This document shows, in pieces, positions 18,489-26,093 of a stretch of DNA of 64,000 nucleotides. A program made the translations under genes and the position numbers. The stretch comes from Pseudomonas sp. GL-B-19 (GTDB lineage Bacteria; Pseudomonadota; Gammaproteobacteria; Pseudomonadales; Pseudomonadaceae): assembly GCF_019956415.1 (NCBI RefSeq), contig NZ_JAHBDK010000042.1, forward strand, positions 62,001-126,000, in the 5' to 3' direction. Below the pieces are notes generated by a model. That model was not told the DNA's origin. It did not search any database and saw only the letters and a program-made list of their open reading frames with translations. How positions within the stretch are numbered: position 1 is the first letter of the stretch; each line of letters opens with the position of its first letter.

Positions 18489-18502
18489 TTTCGTTACCGA
18501 AA
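18489..18502. promoter_or_regulatory. Candidate GlpR operator upstream of glpT
   Basis: TTTCGTTACCGAAA is a near-palindrome with the TTCG-N4-CGAA shape of GlpR (DeoR family) operators. It sits about 50 bp upstream of the glpT start, where a repressor would block the promoter. By-eye motif match. Confidence 0.45.
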
Positions 18503-18816
18503 ATAGCACTGGTTCGTATTGGCCAAAAAGCGGAAATGTGGGCGATCGTGTGTTCCTTTATGAACATGTCGTACAGGCATAAGTGAAGGGCGGTGTGGGA
18601 AACGTCCTTCGCGGCCCTTAAAGACGCATTGCGCTCCGGAGTAGGACATAGCTTTGGGAAATGTCCTGCGTTGGTATGGGAGGTTGTGGCGTCCTGTTTT
18701 GGGGGCCGAGCCTTGACCTTTGTGCGGGGCCAGGTCCGGCATTTCAGTGGCGAGGGGAGGGGGCATTGCCGGAGGGAGGATGTTCGGAAGTTGTTTTAGT
18801 CTCGGCCAATAAAAAC
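18503..18816. other. Gene-free G-rich intergenic stretch
   Basis: No convincing gene is present between glpT and the quinone oxidoreductase. On the plus strand the stretch 18590-18790 is strongly G-rich and has a small inverted repeat AGGACAT (18643-18649) / ATGTCCT (18661-18667). Two related copies of GGGAAA(C/T)GTCCT lie at about 18597 and 18657. Short open frames here lack ribosome sites and family features. A small RNA is possible but not shown. Confidence 0.5.
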
Positions 18817-18845
18817 GCGGTCTGGACAACCCAGACCGCATTTTC
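18817..18845 (-). terminator. Terminator of the quinone oxidoreductase gene
   Basis: GCGGTCTGG (18817-18825) and CCAGACCGC (18831-18839) form a perfect stem. Read on the minus strand it follows the stop codon at 18850 and ends in a T-run. Confidence 0.85.
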
Positions 18846-18849
18846 AGGC

Positions 18850-19827
18850 TCAGCGAACCTGAACCACCACTTTCCCGACCGCCTTGCGCTGGCCAAGATC
18901 ATTGATCGCCTGCGCGGCATTGCTCAGCGGATACACCTGCGACACCAACGGCTTCAACTTGCCCTCGGCAAACCAGCCAAACAACTGCTGGAAGTTCGCC
19001 GCGTTGTCTTGAGGCTGGCGTTGGGCAAAGGCACCCCAGAACACGCCGACCACAGCGGCACCTTTGAGCAGCGCCAGGTTCACTGGAAATTCCGGAATGC
19101 GTCCACTGGCGAAGCCAACCACCAACAAGCGGCCGTTCCAGGCGATGGCGCGCACGGCCTGGTCAAACAGGTCGCCGCCGACCGGGTCGTAGATCACGTC
19201 GGCGCCTTGGCCGTCGGTCAGGCGTTTGATCTCGTCCTTGAGGTTGGTTTCGCTGTAGTTGATCAGTTCATCGGCGCCGGCAGCCTTGGCCACCGCAAGT
19301 TTTTCGGCACTGCTGGCGGCGGCGATCACGCGGGCGCCCATGGCTTTGCCGATTTCCACGGCGGCCAGGCCCACACCGCCGGAAGCACCGAGCACCAGCA
19401 GGGTTTCGCCGGGTTGCAGATTGGCGCGTTGCTTGAGGGCATGCATGGAAGTGCCGTAGGTCATGCTGAAAGCGGCGGCGGTGTTGAAGTCCATCGACGG
19501 TGGGATCGGCAGTACGTTGTAGCCCGGCACGGCAACCTGTTCGGCGAAGCTGCCCCAGCCGGTCAGCGCCATGACTCGATCACCGACCTTGAGGTGGCTG
19601 ACCTTTTCGCCCACCGCACTAACCACGCCAGCCGCTTCACCGCCCGGAGAGAACGGAAAGGGTGGCTTGAACTGGTATTTGCCCTCGATGATCAGCGTGT
19701 CCGGGAAATTGACCCCGGCGGCGTGCACGTCCAGCAGGATTTCATTCTTCTTGGCGACAGGACTGGCGACGTCTTCCAGTACCAGCGATTCGGCAGGGCC
19801 GAAGGCTTTGCACAGCACGGCTTTCAT
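18850..19827 (-). CDS. NADPH:quinone oxidoreductase family protein (MDR superfamily)
   Basis: The ATG at 19827 gives 325 residues beginning MKAVLCKAFGPAESLVLED; the much longer open frame upstream is antisense to the FliL-like gene. The N-terminal GroES-like domain has GVNFPDTLIIEGKYQ and PGGEAAGVV, and lacks the cysteine zinc ligands of alcohol dehydrogenases. The Rossmann domain has GASGGVGLAAVEIGKAMGA near residue 147. Such enzymes reduce quinones or activated alkenes with NADPH; the substrate here is unknown. Confidence 0.9.
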   Translation of the reverse strand: MKAVLCKAFGPAESLVLEDVASPVAKKNEILLDVHAAGVNFPDTLIIEGKYQFKPPFPFSPGGEAAGVVSAVGEKVSHLKVGDRVMALTGWGSFAEQVAVPGYNVLPIPPSMDFNTAAAFSMTYGTSMHALKQRANLQPGETLLVLGASGGVGLAAVEIGKAMGARVIAAASSAEKLAVAKAAGADELINYSETNLKDEIKRLTDGQGADVIYDPVGGDLFDQAVRAIAWNGRLLVVGFASGRIPEFPVNLALLKGAAVVGVFWGAFAQRQPQDNAANFQQLFGWFAEGKLKPLVSQVYPLSNAAQAINDLGQRKAVGKVVVQVR

Positions 19828-19977
19828 CAGGGCTATTCCTTTGGGAGTGATGGCCGATAAGTGTAAGTGTGTGAGTCGATGGGTCAACGAGCATGCCCGA
19901 CCCTGATAGTCAGCCATAAGCTTGTGCTTGAGCGGCGGGTCGTTATGCTTGGCCGCAAACCGGATAAGGAGCGAATT

Positions 19978-20385
19978 GTGAAAGCGTGGATCATGTTGTT
20001 GCTGGCCCTGTCTCTGCCTGTGGCAGCGATGGCCGAAGAAGCTAAAGAAGGTGAAGCTCCGAAGGTCAATTACATCACCCTCAGCCCGCCGTTCGTGGGC
20101 AACTATGGGCTGGACGGTACGCCCAAGCTCAAGGTGTACAAGGCTGATGTGGCCTTGCGCGTGACCGGTGAGGATGCCACCAAAGCGGTGAAGGCCAACG
20201 AGCCGCTGATCCGCAATCAGCTGGTGGCGTTGTTTGCTCAGCAGACGACCGAGACGATGAGCAACGTTGAGGCCAAGGAAAAACTGCGGCAGGAAGCCCT
20301 GAAGCAGACTCAGCAGGTAATGAACGACGAAACCGGCAAACCGGTGATTGAGGATTTGTTGTTTAACAACCTGATCATCCAGTAA
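19978..20385 (+). CDS. FliL-like periplasmic/membrane-anchored protein
   Basis: The GTG at 19978, preceded by AAGGAG, gives 135 residues starting MKAWIMLLLALSLPVAAMAEE, a clear signal peptide or anchor. The rest resembles the FliL flagellar basal body family: VNYITLSPPFVGNYG, then YKADVALRVTG, a RNQLVALFAQQT helix and the C-terminal IEDLLFNNLIIQ. It lies outside any flagellar operon, so it is a FliL paralogue of unknown partner. It is divergent from the quinone oxidoreductase. Confidence 0.82.
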   Translation: MKAWIMLLLALSLPVAAMAEEAKEGEAPKVNYITLSPPFVGNYGLDGTPKLKVYKADVALRVTGEDATKAVKANEPLIRNQLVALFAQQTTETMSNVEAKEKLRQEALKQTQQVMNDETGKPVIEDLLFNNLIIQ

Positions 20386-20394
20386 TGCTGGATC

Positions 20395-20563
20395 CTGTAG
20401 GAGCATGGCTTGCCAGCGATAGCAATCTCAAGGACGCCATCGCCGGCAAGCCGTGCTCCTACAAAAGGCGCGATCTCAAGGACGCAATCGCCGGCAAGCC
20501 GTACTCCTACAAAAGGCGCAATCTCAAGGACGCCATCGCCGGCAAGCCGTGCTCCTACAAAAG
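20395..20563. repeat. REP followed by a 48-bp tandem array of half-REPs
   Basis: One TGTAGGAGC-type REP is followed by three tandem copies of a 48-bp unit starting at 20426, 20474 and 20522. Each unit holds TCTCAAGGACG, the half-palindrome CGCCGGCAAGCCGTGCTCC and a TACAAAAGGCGC linker. Copies differ by one to three bases and the third is shortened. Only one orientation is amplified. Confidence 0.85.
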
Positions 20564-20597
20564 CGCCTCAGCAAGTAACGGCCATTAAAAAAACATT

Positions 20598-21047
20598 TCA
20601 GCGCAGTGCTATAACCGCCGCCCACTGCTCAGCAGTAACCGGCATCACCGACAATCTCGAACCTTTCTGCACCAACGGCATCTCCGCCAACGCGGTCTGT
20701 TGCTTCAGATAATCCAGCTTCAGCACCCTGAAAAACGTCTCGACATGCGCCACATCGATCGCGCTCCAGGCATTTTTCTCGGCAGTGGCCTTCGGGTCGA
20801 AGTAATGACTCTCAGGCTCCAGCGCCGTCGGGTCCGGGTACGCGGCTTCGACAATCTTGCCGATCCCGGCAATTCCCGGCTCCGGGCAGCTGGAGTGATA
20901 AAAGAAAAACTCGTCACCAACCGCCATGGCCCGCAAAAAGTTACGTGCCTGATAGTTGCGAACCCCATCCCAGCGCGCTCGGCCAAGTTTCTCCAGGCCT
21001 TTGATCGAGAGTTCGTCGGGCTCGGATTTCATCAGCCAATAGGCCAT
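20598..21047 (-). CDS. EVE domain protein
   Basis: A 149-residue single-domain protein beginning MAYWLMKSEPDELSI with WDGVRNYQARNFLRAM and GDEFFFYHSSC, the hallmarks of the EVE fold, a relative of PUA and YTH domains that bind modified bases in nucleic acids. The full expected length is present. Standalone EVE proteins of this kind are widespread in proteobacteria with no defined target. The gene is read towards the half-REP array. Confidence 0.9.
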   Translation of the reverse strand: MAYWLMKSEPDELSIKGLEKLGRARWDGVRNYQARNFLRAMAVGDEFFFYHSSCPEPGIAGIGKIVEAAYPDPTALEPESHYFDPKATAEKNAWSAIDVAHVETFFRVLKLDYLKQQTALAEMPLVQKGSRLSVMPVTAEQWAAVIALR

Positions 21048-21247
21048 GGATTTTGCTCCTTGCGAGATGAGTGGAGAGGTTGTCAGGTCATTTTATGACA
21101 AACCGACAGTCGGTTGACGCCAGCGTTTGCGTGTCAGATCACGTTGTCGCAAAATGCCGGCCTTCTTAGCTTGACGCTGCTGCACGGCCTACACCTACAA
21201 CGGAACCGCTGCTGTCATCGTGTTGATGTGCCTTTGGGGGGCAATCG

Positions 21248-21400
21248 ATGAAACGCAAACCGGATTTACTATGGATTTTGGTTATTTTGTTCGGCCTCGG
21301 CGTCGTAACCACCGGTTATGCCCAAAGCCTGTGGAACAACAAGACTGACGCGCCGATCGAAATCGCTCAGCAACAACAGCCGTCGGCCTTCAAGCGCTAA
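21248..21400 (+). CDS. Small membrane protein, 50 residues
   Basis: The frame begins ATG at 21248 behind a G-run (TTTGGGGGG) that can act as ribosome site and ends with TAA at 21400. The product starts MKRKPDLLWILVILFGLGVV, a basic tip followed by a single hydrophobic helix of about 17 residues, then a polar, Gln-rich tail ending SAFKR. This is the layout of a small inner-membrane peptide. I recall similar annotated hypothetical proteins in Pseudomonas but can assign no role. Confidence 0.7.
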   Translation: MKRKPDLLWILVILFGLGVVTTGYAQSLWNNKTDAPIEIAQQQQPSAFKR

Positions 21401-21435
21401 ACCTGTCTTTTGGACGCCGCTGATGGCAGTGGCGT

Positions 21436-22041
21436 CTAGTCTGCGAAATACCACGCCTTGTCTGTTACCGTTCCTTGCAACGGCACATCCCAGCTCGCTT
21501 GAGCCAATCGTTCGACTTTCTGACATTCATGGGCTAGCCCCAACAGCGTCGGCTTGCGCCAGGTTTTGCGGCGCGCCAGATAGGCCAGGCTTCGGTCATA
21601 GAACCCTCCGCCCATTCCGAGCCGCCCGCCGACATCGTCAAATCCCACCAATGGCAACAGCACGAGATCCAGTGTCCAAACCTTGCGTTGTCGGGCAAGG
21701 TTGGCTCGGGGTTCGAGAATACGGAAACGGTTGGGTTGGAGTTTTTCGCCCGGGCGAATTCGCTGGAATACCATTTTGGTTCGCGGCCAGGCACTGAGCA
21801 CCGGCAAATACGTCGCCTTGCCCCGGCGTTGAGCGGCGCGCAGCAGTACGCGCGGGTCGATTTCACCGTCGGTCGGCAGGTACAGGGAAATGTGTTTGGC
21901 GCGGCGAAACAACGGTTGTTGAGCCAATTGCTTGTACAGCCCGCGAGCAGCCTGGCGCTGCTGACTGGGGGTCAGTGCGCGGCGGGCCTTACGCAGCATG
22001 CGTCGAAGTAGCGGGCGGGGAAGCAGCGCAAGTTCGGTCAT
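21436..22041 (-). CDS. ygfA: 5-formyltetrahydrofolate cyclo-ligase
   Basis: Converts 5-formyl-THF to 5,10-methenyl-THF with ATP. The ATG at 22041 gives 201 residues; a TTG at 22056 is an alternative, and neither has a strong ribosome site. Family signatures are RRMLRKARRAL at the N-terminus and the nucleotide/folate motif GGRLGMGGGFYDRSLAYL. It lies directly downstream of 6S RNA, the linkage known from E. coli (ssrS-ygfA) and conserved in pseudomonads. Confidence 0.94.
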   Translation of the reverse strand: MTELALLPRPLLRRMLRKARRALTPSQQRQAARGLYKQLAQQPLFRRAKHISLYLPTDGEIDPRVLLRAAQRRGKATYLPVLSAWPRTKMVFQRIRPGEKLQPNRFRILEPRANLARQRKVWTLDLVLLPLVGFDDVGGRLGMGGGFYDRSLAYLARRKTWRKPTLLGLAHECQKVERLAQASWDVPLQGTVTDKAWYFAD

Positions 22042-22083
22042 GGATTCAGGCTTCAACAGGACGAATACGTAAAGCGTACCCGT

Positions 22084-22118
22084 AAAAAAGCCGATGCCGG
22101 TAATTAAACCGGCATCGG
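22084..22118 (-). terminator. Terminator downstream of 6S RNA
   Basis: On the minus strand GATGCCGGT pairs with ACCGGCATC around TTAATT and is followed by a run of six T. It lies between the 6S RNA 3' end and ygfA, so it can end read-through while allowing some transcription into ygfA. Confidence 0.8.
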
Positions 22119-22127
22119 ACTGGAATC

Positions 22128-22305
22128 AGGCTCCCCGGATGAACCGCTGCTGACTTAGCCCTTGAACCCGAAAGTTCAAGGTGGAAGATGCAGTAGGCTT
22201 TAAGGCTTTCCGTCTAGCGGACATGCACACCAGCCCAACGTGCAGCCTCCAGGGTAGTGCGAATCGGCTCAGGGACGTGGTCAACTGGCAAGCACCCCAG
22301 GGAGT
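22128..22305 (-). ncRNA. ssrS: 6S RNA
   Basis: Regulatory RNA that mimics an open promoter and holds sigma-70 RNA polymerase in stationary phase. Read on the minus strand the region contains the conserved blocks CCCTGAGCCGATTC, GGTGTGCATGTCCG, AAAGCCTTAAAGCC and CACCTTGAAC..GGGTTCAAGGG that match E. coli 6S RNA in order and spacing. ACTCCC near the 5' end pairs with GGGGAG near the 3' end. A -10-like TATACT lies at 22312-22317 on the minus strand. Ends are estimated to within about 10 bases. It sits between zapA and ygfA. Confidence 0.93.
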
Positions 22306-22336
22306 GTTGCGAGTATAACCCAAGCGGTTCGACGAA

Positions 22337-22654
22337 TCAGCCCTTGGTGACGTCCGGATCGGTCGCGAGCACCAGATCGACGCGGTCCAGCAGGTCGCGA
22401 ACCTGTTCGCGAGTCGAGCCGCTGGCTTGTACGTCCGGCCTTTCTTCCTTGTGCAGCAGGTCGTGCGTGATGTTCAGCGCGGCCATTACTGCAATGCGGT
22501 CGGCGCCGATGACTTTGCCGCTGCTGCGGATTTCGCGCATTTTGCCGTCCAGGTAGCGGGCGGCGCTCACCAGGTTGCTGCGTTCTTCCTGGGGGCAAAT
22601 GATCGAATATTCTTTGTCGAGGATCTGCACGGTGACGCTATTGCTTGAACTCAT
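22337..22654 (-). CDS. zapA: Cell division protein ZapA
   Basis: A 105-residue FtsZ-ring stabiliser. The N-terminal globular head has VTVQILDKEYSIICPQEE, then LVSAARYLDGKMREI and RIAVMAALNITHDLL, followed by the coiled-coil tail that drives dimer and tetramer formation. It overlaps the upstream ZapB-like gene by 4 bp. Confidence 0.93.
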   Translation of the reverse strand: MSSSNSVTVQILDKEYSIICPQEERSNLVSAARYLDGKMREIRSSGKVIGADRIAVMAALNITHDLLHKEERPDVQASGSTREQVRDLLDRVDLVLATDPDVTKG

Positions 22655-22869
22655 GAGTCTTGCTCCAGGGCCTTGAGGCGCGAAATCATCGATTCGACCT
22701 TACGCCGGGCGATTTCGTTTTTTTCAATGAGGTGTGCGCGTTCCTCGCGCCAGGTCTTTTCCTGAGCTAGTAAGAGTCCGTTTTGACTCTTTAGTTGCTC
22801 GACTCGACTAATCAGCAGTTCGAGTCTGGCCATCAGCGCTTGCAGGTCGGTGTCGTCCATAGTGTCCAC
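22651..22869 (-). CDS. Small coiled-coil protein, ZapB-like (TIGR02449 type)
   Basis: A 72-residue, almost entirely helical protein with heptads of Leu and Ile (LQALMARLELLISRVEQL, then QNGLLLAQEKTWREERAHL). The size, coiled-coil nature and the 4-bp overlap with zapA agree with the ZapB-like family found next to zapA in gamma-proteobacteria, which links FtsZ rings to other division proteins. The start could also be the second Met at codon 4. Confidence 0.85.
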   Translation of the reverse strand: MDTMDDTDLQALMARLELLISRVEQLKSQNGLLLAQEKTWREERAHLIEKNEIARRKVESMISRLKALEQDS

Positions 22870-22986
22870 ATAGAGAGTCTGATGGGTGGTAACTGGCGGA
22901 CAGCCTTTAATAGTCTTGGCGAGTCTGTCGATGTAGGATACAAGGCCTTCATTCTAGACATAGCGCCGTCTGGCGCCTAGCTGCCC

Positions 22987-23547
22987 ATGACCATTCAGAA
23001 TTCCCCGTACCAAGCCTTCGCCACCCTGCTGACTTCCAGCGGTCATAACGTCTCACCTGCTGAACTGCATGGCCTGTTGCTCGGCCGCAGTTGCGCCGGT
23101 GCCGGCTTCGATGCCGAAGGCTGGCTGGTCGATGCCGCCGAGTTGCTCGAAAACGAACCGCAGGACAACGTCCGCAACGCCTTGATCGGCTTGCAGGCGA
23201 TGGTCAAGGGCGAGCTCACTGGCGACGACGTGACCGTCGTTCTGCTGCTGCCGACCGACGACGCACCGCTGGCTGAGCGTGCCGTCGCACTGGGCCAATG
23301 GTGCCAGGGCTTCCTCAGCGGTTTCGGTTTGAACTGCCGGGACAGCAGCATGCTCAGCACCGAGGCCACCGAAGTGTTGCAGGACCTGGCGGCGATTTCT
23401 CAGGTGCAAGATGCCCTGGAAGAGTCCGAAGACGGCGAAAGCGATTACATGGAAGTCATGGAGTACCTGCGCGTCGCTCCGCTGCTGCTGTTCTCCGAAA
23501 CCAAAAAAGCGGACGTGCCACCAGCCGCCAAACCGTCTTTGCATTAA
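22987..23547 (+). CDS. ygfB: YgfB/UPF0149 family protein
   Basis: A 186-residue acidic protein matching the YgfB (UPF0149, YecA-related) family: SPAELHGLLLGRSCAG near the start, CQGFLSGFGL in the middle and MEVMEYLRVAPLLLF near the end. It heads the operon with pepP, ubiH and ubiI, an order conserved from E. coli. In P. aeruginosa YgfB is reported to affect beta-lactam resistance by countering ampDh3 activation. It lacks the C-terminal SEC-C metal motif of longer YecA proteins. Confidence 0.93.
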   Translation: MTIQNSPYQAFATLLTSSGHNVSPAELHGLLLGRSCAGAGFDAEGWLVDAAELLENEPQDNVRNALIGLQAMVKGELTGDDVTVVLLLPTDDAPLAERAVALGQWCQGFLSGFGLNCRDSSMLSTEATEVLQDLAAISQVQDALEESEDGESDYMEVMEYLRVAPLLLFSETKKADVPPAAKPSLH

Positions 23548-23574
23548 TCGCGTGCCAGGAAAAGCCATCTGCCC

Positions 23575-24909
23575 ATGATTCATATCCCGAAATCGGAATA
23601 CAGCCGTCGCCGCAAGGCCTTGATGGCGCAGATGGAACCCAACAGCATCGCGATCCTGCCCGCCGCCGCGGTTGCCATCCGCAACCGCGACGTCGAGCAC
23701 GTCTATCGTCAAGACAGCGATTTTCAGTACCTCAGCGGTTTCCCCGAGCCTCAGGCGGTTCTCGTGTTGATGCCGGGGCGCGTGCATGGCGAATACATCC
23801 TGTTTTGCCGTGAGCGCAACGCCGAGCGAGAGTTGTGGGACGGTTTGCGCGCCGGCCAGGAAGGCGCGATTCGCGACTTCGGTGCCGACGACGCCTTTCC
23901 CATCACTGACATCGACGACATCCTGCCGGGCCTGATTGAAGGGCGCGACCGGGTGTATTCGGCCATGGGCAGCAACCCCGAATTTGACCGGCACCTGATG
24001 GACTGGATCAACGTGATCCGCTCTAAGGCGCACCTCGGCGCCCAGCCGCCAAACGAATTTGTTGCCCTGGATCACCTGCTTCACGACATGCGCCTGTATA
24101 AATCGGCGGCAGAAGTGAAGGTCATGCGCGAAGCCGCACGGATTTCCGCCCAGGCGCACATCCGCGCGATGCAAGCCAGCCGGGTCGGGCTGCACGAGTT
24201 CAGCCTCGAAGCCGAGCTCGATTACGAGTTCCGTAAGGGCGGCGCGAAAATGCCGGCCTACGGTTCAATCGTCGCCGCCGGGCGCAACAGCTGCATCCTG
24301 CATTACCAGCAGAATGACGCGGTGCTCAAGGACGGCGATCTGGTGCTGATCGACGCCGGTTGCGAGATCGATTGCTACGCCAGCGACATCACCCGTACCT
24401 GGCCGGTCAACGGCAAGTATTCACCGGAACAGAAAGCGATCTATGAGTTGGTGCTGGCCTCGCAAGAAGCCGCCTTCGCCGAAATCGCCCCGAACAAACA
24501 CTGGAATCAGGCGCACGAAGCCACGGTCCGGGTGATTACCACCGGGCTGGTGACGCTCGGCTTGTTGCAGGGTGACGTCGACGAATTGATCGCCAGCGAA
24601 GCCTACAAGGCGTTTTACATGCACCGCGCCGGCCACTGGCTGGGGATGGATGTGCATGACGTCGGCGAGTACAAGGTCGGCGGCGAATGGCGGGTGCTGG
24701 AGGTCGGCATGGCGCTGACGGTGGAGCCGGGGATCTACATTTCCCCGAACAACCAGAACGTGGCGAAGAAATGGCGCGGCATCGGCGTGCGCATCGAGGA
24801 CGACGTGGTGGTGACCAAGAGCGGTTGTGAAATTTTGACCAAAGGCGTGCCGAAAACGGTCGCCGACATCGAGGCCCTGATGGCGCAAGCGCGGACACAA
24901 GCAGCATGA
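23575..24909 (+). CDS. pepP: Xaa-Pro aminopeptidase P
   Basis: Releases N-terminal residues next to proline. It has 444 residues. Expected dimetal ligands are D260 (LIDAGCEID), D271 (ASDITRTW), H354 (AGHWLGMDVHD), E384 (VEPGIYI) and E408 (RIEDD), at essentially the same positions as in the E. coli enzyme. The N-terminal creatinase-like domain starts IPKSEYSRRRKALMAQ. It overlaps ubiH by 4 bp. Confidence 0.97.
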   Translation: MIHIPKSEYSRRRKALMAQMEPNSIAILPAAAVAIRNRDVEHVYRQDSDFQYLSGFPEPQAVLVLMPGRVHGEYILFCRERNAERELWDGLRAGQEGAIRDFGADDAFPITDIDDILPGLIEGRDRVYSAMGSNPEFDRHLMDWINVIRSKAHLGAQPPNEFVALDHLLHDMRLYKSAAEVKVMREAARISAQAHIRAMQASRVGLHEFSLEAELDYEFRKGGAKMPAYGSIVAAGRNSCILHYQQNDAVLKDGDLVLIDAGCEIDCYASDITRTWPVNGKYSPEQKAIYELVLASQEAAFAEIAPNKHWNQAHEATVRVITTGLVTLGLLQGDVDELIASEAYKAFYMHRAGHWLGMDVHDVGEYKVGGEWRVLEVGMALTVEPGIYISPNNQNVAKKWRGIGVRIEDDVVVTKSGCEILTKGVPKTVADIEALMAQARTQAA

Positions 24910-26093
24910 GCCGGGTCAATCTGGCGATCATCGGTGGCGGCCTGGTCGGCGCCAGTCTCGCGTTGGCGTTGCAGGCCGGGGCCAAGGCGCGCGGCTGGAA
25001 GATCGTCCTCATCGAGCCCTTCGCCCCCGGCGATACCTATCAGCCGAGCTACGACGCCCGCTCTTCGGCGCTGTCCTATGGCGCCAAACAGATTTACCAA
25101 CGGTTGGGCGTGTGGCAGGAAATCTCCCGCCGCGCCGAGCCGATCAAGCAGATTCATGTCTCCGACCGTGGACGTTTTTCCACCGCACGTTTATCGGCGA
25201 TGGAAGAAGGCGTTCCGGCGCTGGGTTACGTGGTGGAAAACGCCTGGCTCGGCCAATGCCTCTGGCAAGGTCTGGACAAGGACGTGGTCGCTTGGCGTTG
25301 CCCGGCGGAAGTCACGCGCATGGAGCCGCTGACCGATGGCTACCGCCTGACCCTCAATGACGAAACCACCCTGGAATGCGATCTTGCAGTGCTTGCCGAT
25401 GGCGGCCGTTCAGGCCTGCGCGAGCAACTGGGGATCGGCATCAAGAAGCGTCCGTACAACCAGAGCGCGCTGATTGCCAACATCACCCCGAGCGAAGCGC
25501 ACAACGGCATGGCCTTTGAGCGGTTCACTGACGATGGCCCGATGGCGCTGTTGCCGCTGCCGGAAAACCGCTGCGCGCTGGTCTGGACCCGTCTGGGCAT
25601 GGACGCGCAACGGCTGGCGGCGCTCGATGAAAAGAGCTTCCTCAGTGAGTTGCAGGGTGTGTTTGGTTATCGCCTCGGCACCCTCAAACAGGTCGGCGCG
25701 CGGCATCTTTACCCGCTGACGCTGATCGAAGCCGAAGAGCAGGTGCGTCCGCATCTGGCGATTCTCGGCAACGCGGCTCACAGCCTGCACCCGATTGCCG
25801 GCCAGGGCTTCAACCTGTCGCTGCGCGATGCCCAGGCCTTGGCCGATGCGCTTTTGGCGAGCGAGACATCGCCCGGCGACTTCGCAACCTTGCAGGCGTA
25901 CCGCGAGCGCCAACGTCTGGATCAGAACCTGACGGTAGGCTTCTCCGATCAGGTCACCCGTTTGTTCGGCAGCACCCAGCCGCTGGTGTCGCTGGGGCGC
26001 AACCTCGGCTTGCTGGGTCTCGATCTGTTGCCGCCGGCCAAGCGCTGGTTCGCCCGGCAGGCCATGGGATTGGGTACCCGTCCCGATGCTTAA
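24906..26093 (+). CDS. ubiH: 2-octaprenyl-6-methoxyphenol hydroxylase
   Basis: FAD-dependent aromatic hydroxylase of the ubiquinone pathway. It has 395 residues with the dinucleotide fold IIGGGLVGASLALAL (residues 8-22), the family segment YDARSSALSYGAKQ, the DG motif LAVLADGGRSGLRE and the second FAD motif GNAAHSLHPIAGQGFNLSLR. It overlaps pepP upstream and the DUF4442 gene downstream by 4 and 8 bp. Confidence 0.95.
   Translation: MSRVNLAIIGGGLVGASLALALQAGAKARGWKIVLIEPFAPGDTYQPSYDARSSALSYGAKQIYQRLGVWQEISRRAEPIKQIHVSDRGRFSTARLSAMEEGVPALGYVVENAWLGQCLWQGLDKDVVAWRCPAEVTRMEPLTDGYRLTLNDETTLECDLAVLADGGRSGLREQLGIGIKKRPYNQSALIANITPSEAHNGMAFERFTDDGPMALLPLPENRCALVWTRLGMDAQRLAALDEKSFLSELQGVFGYRLGTLKQVGARHLYPLTLIEAEEQVRPHLAILGNAAHSLHPIAGQGFNLSLRDAQALADALLASETSPGDFATLQAYRERQRLDQNLTVGFSDQVTRLFGSTQPLVSLGRNLGLLGLDLLPPAKRWFARQAMGLGTRPDA

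Noticed and set aside
18593..18799. Short open frames in the gap between glpT and the quinone oxidoreductase
   Set aside because: No ribosome site, signal peptide or recognisable motif; the composition is that of the G-rich non-coding stretch.
18661..19860. Plus-strand frame of 399 codons
   Set aside because: It is antisense to the quinone oxidoreductase for nearly all its length and starts in the G-rich gap.
20426..20563. Possible CRISPR array
   Set aside because: The units are contiguous with no unique spacers and match the REP half-palindrome, and no cas genes are present.
20385..20588. 67-codon plus-strand frame encoding a repeated KDAIAGKPCSYKRR-like peptide
   Set aside because: The repetition is just the translation of the 48-bp half-REP array; 48 is divisible by three, so the frame stays open by accident.
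22126..22323. Minus-strand 65-codon frame
   Set aside because: It coincides with the 6S RNA and has no ribosome site or protein-like conservation.
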